The notes: generated by a model not told the origin, from the sequence alone. A stretch of 64,000 bases of DNA from Ecdyonurus torrentis (GCA_949318235.1 OX439137.1:21694518-21758517), one strand, 5' to 3'. Counted from the first letter of the stretch, positions 1 through 24,792 are shown. A program made the numbers and translations.

Positions 1-143
1 AAATTTAGAGGCTCTATTTTTTCTTAGAACGATTGGAGCATGGGAAGTATTTTTAATTAATTTTTGAAAATCGACCTAAAAAGCCTGTGACGTCATCAAT
101 CGGGTATTTATTTCCGAAAGTATTGACCGTAGAAGGTTCAGTA

Positions 144-178
<35 letters not shown>

Positions 179-362
179 TAATGCTGAGGACGGGTTGATT
201 TCATTAAACTGGTTACTGAACCTCGAACGATTAGTATTTTCCGAGAAAAAAGTGGACTAATGACGTCACAGGCTTTCTAGTCCAATTTTCAAAAATTAAT
301 TAAAAAAATACTTTGCATGCTCCAATCGTCCTAAGAAAAAATAGTATCTCAAAATTTTTAAA
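1..362. repeat. Foldback element, cut by window start
   Basis: The left arm (about 1-76) and the right arm (about 280-362) are inverted copies of each other; GATTGGAGCATG at 32 pairs with CATGCTCCAATC near 316. A 29-base T tract (149-177) sits in the loop. Both arms carry TGACGTCA-type motifs. This is a non-coding palindromic MITE-like repeat, and its true left end may lie outside the window. Confidence 0.75.
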
Positions 363-451
363 TCTCTTTCCAAAAATATCATAAACTCAAGAAAAAAATT
401 TCAATTCACCTTCCTCATTGCTAATATTATGTGTTTTACTATTTTTATTAC

Positions 452-668
452 ACACGGAAAGAATAAATTACGTAATTTATGCTGTATTCAAGTCATTATA
501 GCATAATAATATATGATATTAAATAAGAACAAGATAACGAATTGTACTGTAATATATTATAATATTACAGTAATTATGTATAGTGCGGCATAGATTATGC
601 TGCATTGAACACATATGTTGCTGAAAAGGGTCTAGCATAATTACTACGTAATTATTTTTGTCCCTGTA
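452..668. repeat. TACGTAATTTA-family MITE (family F3), copy 1
   Basis: This is a roughly 215-bp repeat with inverted ends. It starts ACACGGAAAGAATAAATTACG and ends with the near-inverse ACGTAATTATTTTTGTCCCTG. The interior is rich in GCATAA/TTATGC. At least ten related copies occur in this window (14981, 22327, 29165, 32800, 34049, 35385, 36600, 39183, 43868, 60780). No coding capacity; it looks like a non-autonomous DNA transposon. Confidence 0.8.
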
Positions 669-1564
669 AATTAAAAAATTAATTTAGTGTCGCATTATGT
701 CAATTTTGAGAAAAAGAGGTAGAGACATGTGATTATGGGAAATTTTTAAAATAAACAAAAATAAAAGTTATAATTTCTTTATCAATCAGTAATAATAACT
801 AAGTACTTTAAAAACCATTCTTTGTAATTTATAGCAGTGTTTAATAACGATTTGATAAATCTCTATATTGATTTAAAGTATATATATACTAAATTTAGTT
901 TCTATAATTTTTTTAAATACAGTAAACTTAATTAAAAATCAGTTTTCTATTTATATGGATTTAATTATTAACATTATTGTTATTTTAAGTATATATGGAA
1001 AAAATTCATGTCATTTCAAATATTTGCTATATCCAAGAACTGATATCATGCTATCATTTCCCTCATGAAAAGTTTTAGGTATAATATGTATGTATTTATA
1101 ATAAAACACACAAAGTATGAAACTTATTGTAATATTTAATAAACTTATGCAAATTGTAGTACATTCAATATACTATAGATCTTATTGTTGTTAAAGTATA
1201 AATATTTTGTATAATAAAATCATCAAAAAAGGACATTTATTTTTTTAATTTTTATCATATTTAATATTTAATTACAAAAATATTTAAAATTATTAAATAT
1301 ATTGTATCCATATAATGCTAATTATATTTTACTTTGCAAAATAATAGATTAATTCATTCCTTTAACTTTTAAAACAAATAAACGAGAAAATTATATTTAA
1401 AAAAAAGTCAATATAAATTATATGTTGAACATTCTCATAATAAATAACATTTTAACGTAACACTTTACAAATTTTAGAAATAAAATATCATCAACAAATT
1501 TATTTTAATGGGTTTACATGAAATCATATTTGCAATATTATGCAATAACTTAAATTGGATCAAT

Positions 1565-1567
<3 letters not shown>

Positions 1568-1653
<86 letters not shown>
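1568..1653. repeat. (TA)n microsatellite
   Basis: About 43 uninterrupted TA units, downstream of the 3' end of the minus-strand STAND/TPR gene. Confidence 0.97.
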
Positions 1654-1654
<1 letters not shown>

Positions 1655-1751
1655 TTATTTCATATATTTTATATATGAAAAACATTAAAAATAACAATAA
1701 AAATATTTGATTTAATATATATTTTTTACTTTTTCTTTTCATATATGAATT

Positions 1752-1757
1752 TTTATT
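1752..1757 (-). terminator. Candidate poly(A) signal of the STAND/caspase/TPR gene
   Basis: TTTATT on the plus strand reads AATAAA on the minus strand, about 430 bases beyond the stop codon at 2183. It is the first canonical hexamer I find downstream, but AATAAA is common by chance in such AT-rich DNA. Confidence 0.35.
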
Positions 1758-2182
1758 TTACATTTGCACATTTAGATTATAACATTAGTATGTTAGCCGT
1801 AGTTTATAATTTATAAGTGAAGTGGTAATAGTGTAGAGGCCTAACAAGTGACGTAGCTTCGTTCCAATGCTAATCTATGCAGATTTTTCACGGATCTTGG
1901 TTGTGAGAACAACTTCGGCTCCGATTTCATAATTAATTATTATTTCCCCAAGACCGAAAAAACAGTTTACATCTCAAGAAAGAGTATCGATTTGGCAATT
2001 GCCGCTATAAGGCAAAGCCACGAGTAATATAGATTCAAGTACATGTGATCCTACGTCCCACGACACATGAAAGTGTGGGCCTATATAGAAAACGTTCTCA
2101 AATCAAATCATAGATTGCGCTTATTGGCTTTCCCTGCTTTCTGTCCCAATATGTCACAATATTCAATATGTCCCAGTGTGTA

Positions 2183-13207
<11,025 letters not shown>

Positions 13208-13219
<12 letters not shown>

Positions 13220-13377
13220 TGTAATAAATTATAATGTATATTTTGTTTCATATGCAAATCTACCACGTTACAATATACGTAATATAATATATAATATAAA
13301 TTAAATATTCATTCAAGTATACAAATGTATAAAAATAGTCATGGACTACACATTTCATTTAGTTCATCTTGATTTAC
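13208..13377 (-). other. Candidate intron joining the nuclease-like and STAND frames
   Basis: TAT followed by GTAAAT gives a donor at 13377, and TTCAAAG gives an acceptor ending at 13208. Both are phase 0, and the fusion reads CSIY-CLSEE. A second option is donor GTGTAG with acceptor TTTGAG, also in frame. Nothing resembling AATAAA is found in the 119 bases between the upstream stop (13339) and the ATG at 13219, which weakly favours one transcript over two genes. Not proven. Confidence 0.4.
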
Positions 13378-14208
13378 ATATATTGAGCAAGTATCATCTA
13401 CTTCAGTTACAGAGCTAATACAATTAGAATATTTATTAATCCATTGGTTAACTAATTCATTAGTTATAAAATAATCTTTAAGATTACAGTTTTCTAAGAT
13501 TTCTGAAAGGATTACTTTATAAATCATTTCAAAAGCATATTGTTTGTCTTTAGGAAGCCAATTTTTTATTGTTTCCTGAATTACATTCTTTATTTCATCT
13601 TTATTTTTTTGACTAAATGCTAAAAATGATCTATTTGATAATAACTCTTTTGCTTTGTCTAAGTCATCAAATTTACAATTTTTAATACACTCTGCTGCAC
13701 TTTGTTTTTGAAAGTCAATACTATAAAGTTGGGGTTCTAAATACTTTAATTCACCACAAATTGAATCTAATTTTATAATTGATAAATCTTCTAAAATGTT
13801 ATTATCTGGTTTTCTATTTGTAAAATATACGTAGTTTCTAGTTTCATCTTCTGCTTTTTCAGGAAGAGTTGGTATTGAAAAGTGAGTAAAATTAAATCTA
13901 CTTTTGATACAAGTAATTTCATTCAGATCAATGTCAATCTTACGACTATTACACTTTGTTACATATTTTACTGAAAAATAAAATGTTTTTGTTATATTAT
14001 TTGTAATTCTTAATAATATATCATCAAATTTATCATTATTTTCATATTCTATATTCCAACCTAATTTAAAATTATTTTTTGCAATCAATGTTTCATAAAT
14101 AGCGAGTAAAAATACAACGTAAATTTCAAAAAAATATCCATCTGCAGCATTAGCATTTTGATTTCTTACAAGGCTGTTATTATTATTATTATTATTACTT
14201 TCATCCAT
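13339..14208 (-). CDS. PD-(D/E)xK nuclease-like N-terminal module (or small separate gene)
   Basis: 289 residues from the ATG at 14208; a TTG two codons earlier is open but not a likely start. After a poly-Asn stretch it reads ADGYFFEIYVVFLLAIYE, then NFKLGWNIEYE, KFDDILLR and FYFSVKYV. This follows the order hydrophobic helix, E, FDD, xxK of the PD-(D/E)xK-like domain that opens many invertebrate NACHT/NB-ARC/ankyrin proteins and resembles the DUF4297/Cap4 nuclease. The last motif is SxK rather than QxK or ExK, so activity is uncertain. The remaining 180 residues are helical and unrecognised. It is 119 bases upstream of the STAND frame on the same strand, so it is probably its 5' exon. Confidence 0.6.
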   Translation of the reverse strand: MDESNNNNNNNSLVRNQNANAADGYFFEIYVVFLLAIYETLIAKNNFKLGWNIEYENNDKFDDILLRITNNITKTFYFSVKYVTKCNSRKIDIDLNEITCIKSRFNFTHFSIPTLPEKAEDETRNYVYFTNRKPDNNILEDLSIIKLDSICGELKYLEPQLYSIDFQKQSAAECIKNCKFDDLDKAKELLSNRSFLAFSQKNKDEIKNVIQETIKNWLPKDKQYAFEMIYKVILSEILENCNLKDYFITNELVNQWINKYSNCISSVTEVDDTCSIYVNQDELNEMCSP

Positions 14209-14259
14209 ATTCAAATACAGTATATTATTATAAAATTATGAACATTTTGAAATATATAG

Positions 14260-14602
14260 TTAAAGAAATAGACCAGAGAAAAACATAACTATTTATATCA
14301 CAAAACACGTGAAGGGACTTGCATAAATAACTTTAGTTTGTCTCAAAACCCAACTGTATCCATAGCAGTGATCAGAAAATTTTGAATTATGCAATCCACA
14401 CAACAATTTCATACTAATTTTTGCATGTTTCTGACGTCATTAACATGAATTATCACTCAAATTGCATACTTCACAGTATTTCACGTTTTCTCGTGGGGCT
14501 ACATAAACATTCTGGTAAAAATTGTCAACAGTTTTGAAGATCCCATTTCGTGTTTATTCATTCAAAATCACATGTTGTTTTATGTGGTCTCAGGTCTATG
14601 GT
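14260..14602 (-). repeat. MITE family F1, copy 2 (inverted)
   Basis: The reverse complement of the copy at 9632, with the same landmarks: AAAACCCAACTG, TTCTGACGTCATTAACATG, CACGTTTTCTCGTGGGGCTAC. It begins about 50 bases upstream of the nuclease-like start codon, so it may overlap the promoter. Confidence 0.88.
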
Positions 14603-14980
14603 TGTAAATATTGTAGTGAATAATAATAAAGTCACGTAAACACAATCTTCAGTTCACTATATTATGCACATATTTCCACAAACTTTTAATATATTTTTTA
14701 AACACATTTAAATGTTTCTTTAACTTTAAAAATATCCACAATTTATGCTACCTTTGATTACGTGTTGCGTTTTTTTTACTGTGAAAGATCAAAGAAAATG
14801 AGTGTTTCATGGAAACTCAATATGATAAGAAATATATTTTATTATCTAAGTCACTGATAACACGTATAACACACCTATAGTTATTTATATGAACGCGCAT
14901 TAGATAAAAAAAACTAGCATTGCTAAATTTTTTTATTATTGTTATAGAGTGTTTGTTTGTTAAAAAGATAGCTTTTATTG

Positions 14981-15205
14981 AACACGGATAAAAATAAATA
15001 ATAATACTGTATGCTATAGCTTATTTTCAGTACAATTTGTTCAATCAAAATAATCTATATTATATTTATTTCAATATAATAACTTTGTTACAAGGTATAA
15101 ATATTATGTTATTCAGCATAGTTATTATGTTGTTCTTATTTAGCATTATTTATGCTGTTTAATGACATAAATATAGCATTAATTACGTATCAGTATTTTC
15201 CGTGA
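14981..15205. repeat. MITE family F3, copy 2
   Basis: Inverted relative to the copy at 452. It starts ACACGGATAAAAATAAATAAT and ends AATTACGTATCAGTATTTTCC, with internal TATGCTGTTTAATGACATAAA. Confidence 0.75.
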
Positions 15206-15227
15206 TGGATAAAATTGTTAAAACCTT

Positions 15228-15230
<3 letters not shown>

Positions 15231-15266
<36 letters not shown>
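15231..15266. repeat. (CT)n microsatellite
   Basis: Eighteen CT units. Confidence 0.95.
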
Positions 15267-15267
<1 letters not shown>

Positions 15268-15342
15268 GTTTTAATTGTTTCTTCCAAAAAGATTAGATTA
15301 TAACAATAACTTATTTCACGGTAGTGAGCTATTTTTTTATAC

Positions 15343-15348
15343 CATATA

Positions 15349-15441
<93 letters not shown>
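15343..15441. repeat. (TA)n microsatellite
   Basis: About 50 TA units with one GTG interruption near the left end. Confidence 0.95.
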
Positions 15442-15446
<5 letters not shown>

Positions 15447-15603
15447 CAGAAACGTTTTTTCTCACTCTATTTAAAATTTAGGCCTGCGGTAGGCCTTAAA
15501 ATTCCCCAAATCCTCTATCCGTTAGATTAGCCCCTTCGCACTTCATGGTGCTAAATGGCCCTTGAAGACCCCAATTCGACCTAGAGTACTGATTATGTAT
15601 CTT

Positions 15604-15996
15604 CTTAAAAGCCCTAGAGACCACATGAAACAATACATAACATGTATGTACTTTTCAATAATTAAACACAAAATGGAATCTCCGAAACTGATAACATTTT
15701 TTTACTATAAAATGTAAATGTTGTAAAAATAAGTTTAAATAATAATAATGATTGCAAGAGCGTGAAAATAGTGGAAGTGCAAAGTATGCTATTTGCGTAA
15801 TGATATTGATTTCTGATGTCAGAAACCAGCAAAAATTACAATAAGATGTGTTGGTTACATAAATCGAAATTGCTAATCATTGCTATGGCGCTAGAGTTGG
15901 GTTTTGAGAGAAATTAATATGATTTAAAAATGTAAGTCACATTAAGTGTTGTGTGATATAAATATGCTTATGTTTTCTTATTGACTATGCTTTTAA
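15604..15996 (+). repeat. MITE family F1, copy 3 (diverged)
   Basis: The left end reads TAAAAGCCCTAGAGACCACAT. The interior keeps AAATGGAATCTCCGAAACTGA and GTTGGGTTTTGAGAGAAATTA; the right end reads TTCTTATTGACTATGCTTTTA. It is longer than the other copies because of AT-rich insertions near 15720-15750. Confidence 0.75.
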
Positions 15997-17157
<1,161 letters not shown>

Positions 17158-17499
17158 CTAAAGTTTGTGCATGAAAAAGAGTGGAATTGCGCTTCGACGC
17201 CATAATGGAGCGATAAATAGCATTTCTCACTCATAATATGACATGTTATATGTTTGTCAGCATACGACAAATGTAGTTTTGTGCTATTTTCTTTGTGAAT
17301 TTGTTGTTGTTGCATTTATTTTTTCTCTCGCATATACTTGAAAACGATCTCATTCATCTTATCAACAGCATCAATGCTCTCAAAAACATTGCTAAGTATT
17401 TGTAAACTGGCAAAATGTGTCATTTGTCTATACCAGCCCATGTTATTTAGTGCTCCCATATGGCGCCGACTTATATTTGAATGTAACCACCCTATAGTG
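17158..17499. repeat. Interspersed repeat family F5, copy 1
   Basis: Shares CATCAATGCTCTCAAAAAC, AAACTGGCAAAATG, CATGTTATTTAG and the end ACCACCCTATAG with copies at 36663 and 44522. The reading frames on both strands across it are not conserved between copies, so it is non-coding. Confidence 0.75.
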
Positions 17500-17504
17500 A
17501 AGTA

Positions 17505-17641
17505 CACACGAAGTTCGAATAAATGTTAAAAGCTGTCGCTAGCTGTCTACAAACCAATATTCCATCTGCGCGGGCGTATTGATTGAACCAAAGAATCTCG
17601 GCCGGTCCAGCGATCAGAACAATTGGCTCCACTTGATAAAG
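17505..17641 (+). promoter_or_regulatory. Possible GC-richer 5' untranslated exon with splice donor
   Basis: A locally GC-richer stretch (GCGCGGGCGTATTG, CTCGGCCGGTCCAGCG) ends in ACTTGATAAAG followed by the strong donor GTAAGATT at 17642. It has no ATG. It could be the first exon of a plus-strand gene, perhaps SLC6 27 kb downstream, whose first coding exon follows an acceptor at 44965. This is inference; no other exon ties them together. Confidence 0.3.
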
Positions 17642-19447
17642 GTAAGATTTTAACTTAAAATTGTACTTTTTCAGGGTTTTATGACTGAAAATTATATTTT
17701 AAGAACTTTTAAAGTAGTTTTTGAAAGTTTACTTTATTATAAAATTTAAAAAATCAATAAATTTTGTGTCTTTTCTATATAACGTTGAGACTTGAGAGCT
17801 ATAAAGTCAGTATATTGTTTTATGAATCTATATTTTACAGGTGTCTGATTTTTGTAATTTATTTTTATATAATAAAATAGAAATAAAATGTATTATTACT
17901 ATAAAAAATTTTACGAATTAAAACTATTAAAAAAATAGAAAAAGAAAGAAAAAAACACATTATTTTTATAATATAATATATATTTTTAAGCGGAATTAAA
18001 ATTATAACTAAAAAATAATAGAAATAAAGTTAAAAAGTTGTATTATAGATAATGAGAATTATTGCACATATCTTGCAAATTATGCTTTAATATCATTAAA
18101 CTTTATTACTATTAATTTTACTCTCTAACTCAATTGGGTATTGCAATGTATTATTTTATTGTTTTGTGTTAAAAAAAATAGGACCAGAAAGGAAATAATA
18201 AAAAAATAAAATAAATTTTGATTCTAAATTCATGATTCAATGCGTAACTTTAGTGGACAGTTGAGTTACTAGTGAAACCACAATCAATGTTCTTTTCAAC
18301 AAAGTTGCATTTTAAATGTCATTATTGATTTTCAAGACCCTTTTTTTTTCAACTAAAAAAAGAAAAAAACAAAACTGAAAACAAATTATTACTTTTCAAA
18401 AACTTTTATGATAATCATTTTAATAATATGTTACATTTTATAATAATATATTAGATACATTAAAAAAAACTACCCTCAATGCAGGGCTACTAACATTTAT
18501 GACCTCTTTTGTAGAAATGCATATTTTTTGTGTGTTTATTCACAACCACGCATGTGCTTGCATAAATTATCTATATTTGTTAGAAAGATAATAAATACAC
18601 CAAAAAAATAACGTAAGTCATTTTACTGAATTTATAAAATTATATAGAAGAAAAAAACGAGTATTACTGCCTCTAAAAATTTCAAATATCAGATTGTAAA
18701 ATTAATTATAAAATTACAAAAAACTGAGTGAACAGATCTCTAATTTTTATGCTAAAACGTTTGGATAGAATTCGTATTCTATTTTGATAGGACACCAAAG
18801 CATAAGCTAGTTTTGAGAAAGAAAAGTGTATCACATTTTTTACGTATTATAATAACATACAAAACTGCAACCCTGTTGCCTATATGTGATATGATCACAT
18901 ATATTTGCATAATTATATTCAAGTTCTAAATCTGATTAAAAAACGGATTAATATTAAACATGCAGTAACATTAATAGATTTTATTTTAAATGAGAAAGAT
19001 TTTACCTATGCTGGCTTAAAAATTAGTATCTTTAAAATATGAAACGATATCGAGATATTGATAAAGTTAATTGAAGTTTAAAAAATTAGGCATAAAACTT
19101 ACACAACGTTATAATTATATTACCCCCCCCCCCCCCCAAATATAACTTTATTACATGTTGGTGTAAGATTACTAGATTTAAAATTGTTAAATACATTTTA
19201 TTACTGAATAGAAATTATTTATATAATTTTTAACTATAATAACTAAAATTTAACACTAGTATTTTAGACTAATAAATTTACTAAGGATTATTAATTTTGT
19301 AAACGTTATTGTTGACGAATGAACATATCATCTCCTGTAGCTGATGATAAGTAATACATAAAATGAGCAACAGTTATAAAACAAATCTGTCATTTTTATT
19401 AATCAATTTGTCATGATATAATTTATTACCAGTAGAAGGATAGAGAC

Positions 19448-19538
<91 letters not shown>

Positions 19539-19936
19539 CACAAAACCCATCAATGTATACATAATTTAAACCTTTGTTAACTTAAAAAAAATCTGCAAAC
19601 ATTTTAATAGTGTGTTTTAGACACGGTAATAATCACACACAAAATATATACTTTTTTTGTTGCTGGCTTTATAAACCAGCAAACAAACTTAAATTCTTTT
19701 AAAAATTTTAAAATCAAAGTATTACTTATTCTATAGATTAAAGTTAATCTTTGAAATAACATTTTATTTTAACGAGATTAAATATTATTTTCATGAAAAA
19801 GTGTACTGTTAAATATTACGTAAATAGGTATTGAATACGATTTTTAACAAAATCTTATTTTTAGTTTAATTTTGTTAAACATATAGTGTTTATTTTGTTA
19901 CGTAATGCGTTGTTTGTATATTGATTACATGCAAGC

Positions 19937-19982
<46 letters not shown>

Positions 19983-22326
19983 CGCCCCCACAATATTGGG
20001 CACAAGTAGCTGCTTAAAGCATGTTACATCCCTTCATATCCATATCATCATAAACATCTCTCTTCTGGCTTAAAAAACACTTGAAAAGCAGATTACATGC
20101 TCTGTGCGTCGTTCCTTTTTTCATTTACTGACTTTGTTTTTAACGACTCTTTCTTTGTTAATTCAATTATGTTTATATATTTTTGTTATCAAAATATACT
20201 TTTATTATGATTACACATTTATTTCCAGCATAAAATAAGGGTTAAAATAAATTTTTGTATGACTGAAAACTATAAATGATAAAATATCAGTTTGTTAACT
20301 TTTTTTATGTTATAATTTTTTACATACTGTTTTAATGAAAAGTGCTTTGTATTTCTATAGTCAAGATTTTGTATTGTAGGTTTTTACTATAGGCTTTAAG
20401 GGTGAAGATGACCAGCTCATATCTGACAAACTAAACAGTCGTAAAATATAATATTAACCGGAAGTTAACATGAAATGTTACTTAAAAGTTTATAGTTATA
20501 TCAAACACGATTACTTATTTAAGTTATTCTACTTTCAAGGTAACATAATGTGAAAATTCAAAATTTAACACTAACTTTTAAGTCAAATTAGCAACTTTTT
20601 TTTTAAATTAAAAATACTATCAATCAGAACAAAAAATTGTTTTAATTCATTCAATTTTATTTGAAAATTATAGTAAATGTTATGTTGGAAATAATATAAT
20701 AACGTATAGAAAGAATTATTGTGGAAATAAAGTTGCTGTTTTGACTATTTCCATACCAAGTCTGTCACCTTCTTCGTTAAACTAATGACGCAGCTTTTTT
20801 TTTCTGGCTTGATCTTTATAATTGATCCTTATATTATAGCAAGAACTACTGCTGGGGTAAATGGTTTTATTTTTAGAACTGTAAATAGCTATAATCATTT
20901 ACTTGCTTTCTTGAAGGAATGTGACAGTAATAAATTTAAAGTTCAAAACATGATGTACATGATGTGGTATTAAAGATTAAAGTGTGAATTATTATATTTA
21001 CTGGTTTAATATTACTATTTTGTATATGTCAGCTATAGTAAAAATAAGTAAATAATTAAAAGTACATTTAAAGTAAAATAAATATTAATAAAGTATCCAT
21101 CGTAAAAATGATTTACTTTTAAATGTAAAACCCTCAACTGCAAGTATTATTTTACATAACATTAAAGCTCGTTAATTAATGCATAAAGTAAATTCTTCAA
21201 ACAGAAGGTACAGCTTAATTAAGTTAATATTTATACAACATTTATGTCACATTCAACTCATTTTACATGCATTCCATGTAACCACTTAACATGATACCAT
21301 AGTGTACTTGATGATACATTAGCATATCTTCACATACACAGACAAAATTTTATTAAGGTTCATTTTACATGCTATTTCTCTTGAGAGTAGAGTTTATTTA
21401 ACTATCATTTACCTTACTGTTATTTATCAACAAGTTATATAAATATGTAAAACAAAAATAAATTAATTCATAAAAATTAGTACAGTCAAGGGGTGTATTA
21501 TTAAACATTTAATTTTGAAATTTTCAAATAAAAGTCGCAAATATTTTTTCGCAAAAAAAAAAAAAAAAAAAAAAAAAAACTATAAGATATCAAAAGCAAT
21601 GTTTTTCCAATAGCTGACAAAAAAATTGTGAGTAAAAGCCTTAATAATTTCAAAGATTTATTTTGTTCAATATAATACGTTCATTATGAATGTAATATAG
21701 AATAAGAATACTTTATTTTTACTATTTTATTGAATAAATTATTAGAAATTTTGATTTATTTTATTAAAACTATAAATTTAAATATATAAACGACTCCGAT
21801 GCATATGCAAACGATAGAGAGAGAGAGAGAGAGATAGAGAGAGAGAAACACTAAAATTCAACAGTTTTCACAAAAACGCGTTGGTTCACAAAAACGTAGC
21901 TACTATATTGATTGAAATAAAAGTTTCAATGCAAAAGTGTCATTTTATTGATAAAAAAATCAATAACAGCTAGCGGCTGAAAGGAAGTGGTGATAAAAAT
22001 AGCTACGAACTGATATTAAATATTTACAGAAGTTTTTAAATCATTAAAAAAAGACATTTTACCCACACTATGAACATACGTAAAAGATACTAGTCGATTT
22101 AACTAAAATACAAGATAGATAATCCATACAGTTTAAAAATTCACTATGTTTAAAAATTATAGGAAAAAATGAATTCTTTCAGCTGTGCTATATTATGCTA
22201 TATAATAGCAAAAATTTTCAATAATTGAAATGTAAAAAACATGTGTGTCGGATCGTATATTTTGTGATATAAATATGCTAGCTACATGTATGTAATATGT
22301 GATATTTATCTTAAAAGCTTTATATG

Positions 22327-22580
22327 CACGAAAAAGAAAAAAAAAATACGTAAAGCATGCTGCATTTTATACTATATTATGTAATATTATAATATTGTAC
22401 TAATATTTCATTATTCTTTTATGTAATATTATATTATGTAATTATATAGCATGAATGATGCTAAATTAGAACAACATAAATTATTATGCTGTAAAACATA
22501 ATATTTATGCTATGCATCGTTGTTATTGTGCTGAACATAAGCTAAAGCATAATTATTACGTATTTATTTTTATCTGTGTG
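22327..22580. repeat. MITE family F3, copy 3 (diverged)
   Basis: Contains TACGTAAAGCATGCTGCATTT near the left end, GATGCTAAATTAGAACAACAT in the middle and AATTATTACGTATTTATTTTT at the right end, all typical of the family. Confidence 0.65.
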
Positions 22581-23149
22581 GCTTTGATTTTGCCTTTAAG
22601 TTTTATTATATTACAAGTGCAATTATTTTATATTAAAAGAAGTACATTTTAAAAAATTGAAGGATAAAACAGGAGTAAATACATTTATCCATACATGGAC
22701 AAAAATAAATATGAAATAATTATGTTAGTTCATTTTTATCACAACGCTATTTCATTACAAAGTCATTTATGCTATACTGCATAACAATTAGGTTACAAAG
22801 CAGAAATATTATCTTAAAGAGAGAAATCAGCTACTGCAAGATTTGAATTAATAAAAAGTTGTGAAAAAAGAAAAATCTAAAATTTTGCACATTGATACAT
22901 AAGGATAAGGTATATTCTCAAAAGTGTAAAAAATTTAGGGAGATGCTAGATTTTAAATTATGATTTTTTAAAGTGTTAGTCCTATAAGAGCCTATGTTAA
23001 TTTCTTTAATTATTTTCTCTCTTATCTGATAGCCATGGGTTCTGAAAATTTTATCATAGGTAGCTGTTACACACAGCATCATCAATTTAGACGTTTTTTT
23101 TCCTAGATTTTGAGATACAAACCATCTGAATATAACCCTTAATGTACAA

Positions 23150-23232
23150 CATGATTTTTTATGAGCTACATTTATGTTATTAAATGATATAAATATAACA
23201 TAAATTACGTAATTTATTCTATCCGTGTATAA
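23150..23232. repeat. Partial MITE family F3
   Basis: Only one end is present: TATTAAATGATATAAATATAA then AAATTACGTAATTTATTCTAT and CCGTGT. Confidence 0.6.
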
Positions 23233-24571
23233 ATAAACGTTGTTACAAAAGAATATAAAAGTATATTAATTATAGTCTCTGGTGTATGTTTCTCTTACAG
23301 GATAATTAAATTGTCTTTAAGTCCGTAATAAATAAGACATTGCATTACAAGTTTCTCGTATACTTAAAATGCATTACTATTATTTACTTTATATATATAC
23401 ACATCCAGACAGTCTAGTATATACTGTACAAAGAAAGACTACTGTATATAAAAATAACATCAAACACAATAAAAAAGTTTCTACTTTGCTCTATACTATT
23501 TTATCATTACAACAAAATCTAACTTGAAAACCATTTTGATCATTTTTTTATTTGTATACTTCTTTGACCTATATTCTTTTTACATTAAAGTTTAGCAATA
23601 TTTTATGTATCAAACTTTTTAAAATTAAATACTGTTCGTATTTTTTTTTTTTTACTCGTTAAAAGTTTTAATTGGTTTAATGTATAACAAAATCTAATTT
23701 AATCTTTTTGAAAACAAATTTTGCTACGAAATACAGTGAAATTATTGAGTTTGTTTCACTTGCTTTAAAAAAATGCGTTTTCTATTTTTAACAATCATGT
23801 AGGTTCAAATTTCTCTGTACTTGTAGTATTCTGAAAAACTGAGGTTATTAACAAGCTTATTATATTTCTATTATTTTTATTATGTTTCTACAATATTTAA
23901 TAAGAAATGCAAGAAAAAGCTTCAACTAATACATTTTTTACAAACTTTTTTTCCCGTATTTTTTTGACTATTTTGTTAATAATATTTTTCGCTGCCGTAC
24001 TTTGCAACCATTAATTAAACCTCCGTGCATTCACATATTCATTAATGTGTTATTGTAACTATGCGCAGTAAATTGTTAAAAATCTTTGTTTTAAATGGGA
24101 ATAATTATTTTGTTGCGCAAAGGTACAACATAATAACAAATATGTAAAAGCTCCTTTACAGTTACAATATTTGTTGAAAAAAAATAATTGTTGCAACAAT
24201 CAAAGTAACAAGAACAGTTAAACTCTTTCAACTAATAAGTAAATATTGCAACCTTTGGTGCCTTTGTTCACAATAACCTTTTTCTTATTGGAAATTTCTA
24301 ATTTAGTAAGCTCTAAAAGATAATACATGTTATTTTGATCAAATAATTAACAATTTCAATTAGAAAAATATTTTTGTAAACAAGATTTGGGAGTTAGATA
24401 TTAAATTATTGTTTTTATGATAAAAAAATGCAAATCTGTTGAACGTCATTTAATTTTTTATCTTAACTTAAAAGAAAAATAATGAAAAATGCAATGCAGA
24501 TATGTAGGATAATAATGTAGAAAAATGTAATGTTTTATAACAAAAATATATTACAATTATTTTATTTTTAG

Positions 24572-24792
24572 AACGTAAGTAACTTCCATCAGCGTCTCGA
24601 AATACAAATGTAAGACATACATTTCTTCCTATTATAACTATATTTGTAATATCTATTTTTTATAAAATGCAGGAAGACATTGCATGATTTAGCTGAAGGT
24701 GTTGCACATATAACAAGAGGTCACATTAACGTAATAAATATCCAGTGGCCCAGATTATTTCTTGGAATTGTGCCAAGTGTCTGCTATGTGGG
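24572..24792 (+). CDS. Possible pair of exons, unrecognised protein
   Basis: TTTATTTTTAG precedes a 38-nt open stretch (24572-24609, NVSNFHQRLEIQ) that ends before GTAAGA. After 63 bases, AAAATGCAG precedes a second open stretch (24673-24792) reading KTLHDLAEGVAHITRGH and then WPRLFLGIVPSVCYVG, before GTTTGT. The two join in frame. Base composition is less AT-rich than the surroundings. I do not recognise the protein, and no further exons were found either side. It could be a TE remnant. Confidence 0.3.

Larger units (their letters stand above)
17642..24571. other. Long AT-rich stretch without recognised gene
   Basis: Contains a C run (19124-19137), (GA)n at 19452-19528 and 19939-19980, an A tract (21552-21580), a GA tract (21817-21847) and F3 repeats listed separately. 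A 62-residue open frame at 20785 is unrecognised and has no splice or repeat support, so I do not call it a gene. Confidence 0.6.

Noticed and set aside
20785..20973. 62-residue plus-strand frame
   Set aside because: No known domain, no splice signals that extend it, and AT-rich composition like the surroundings.
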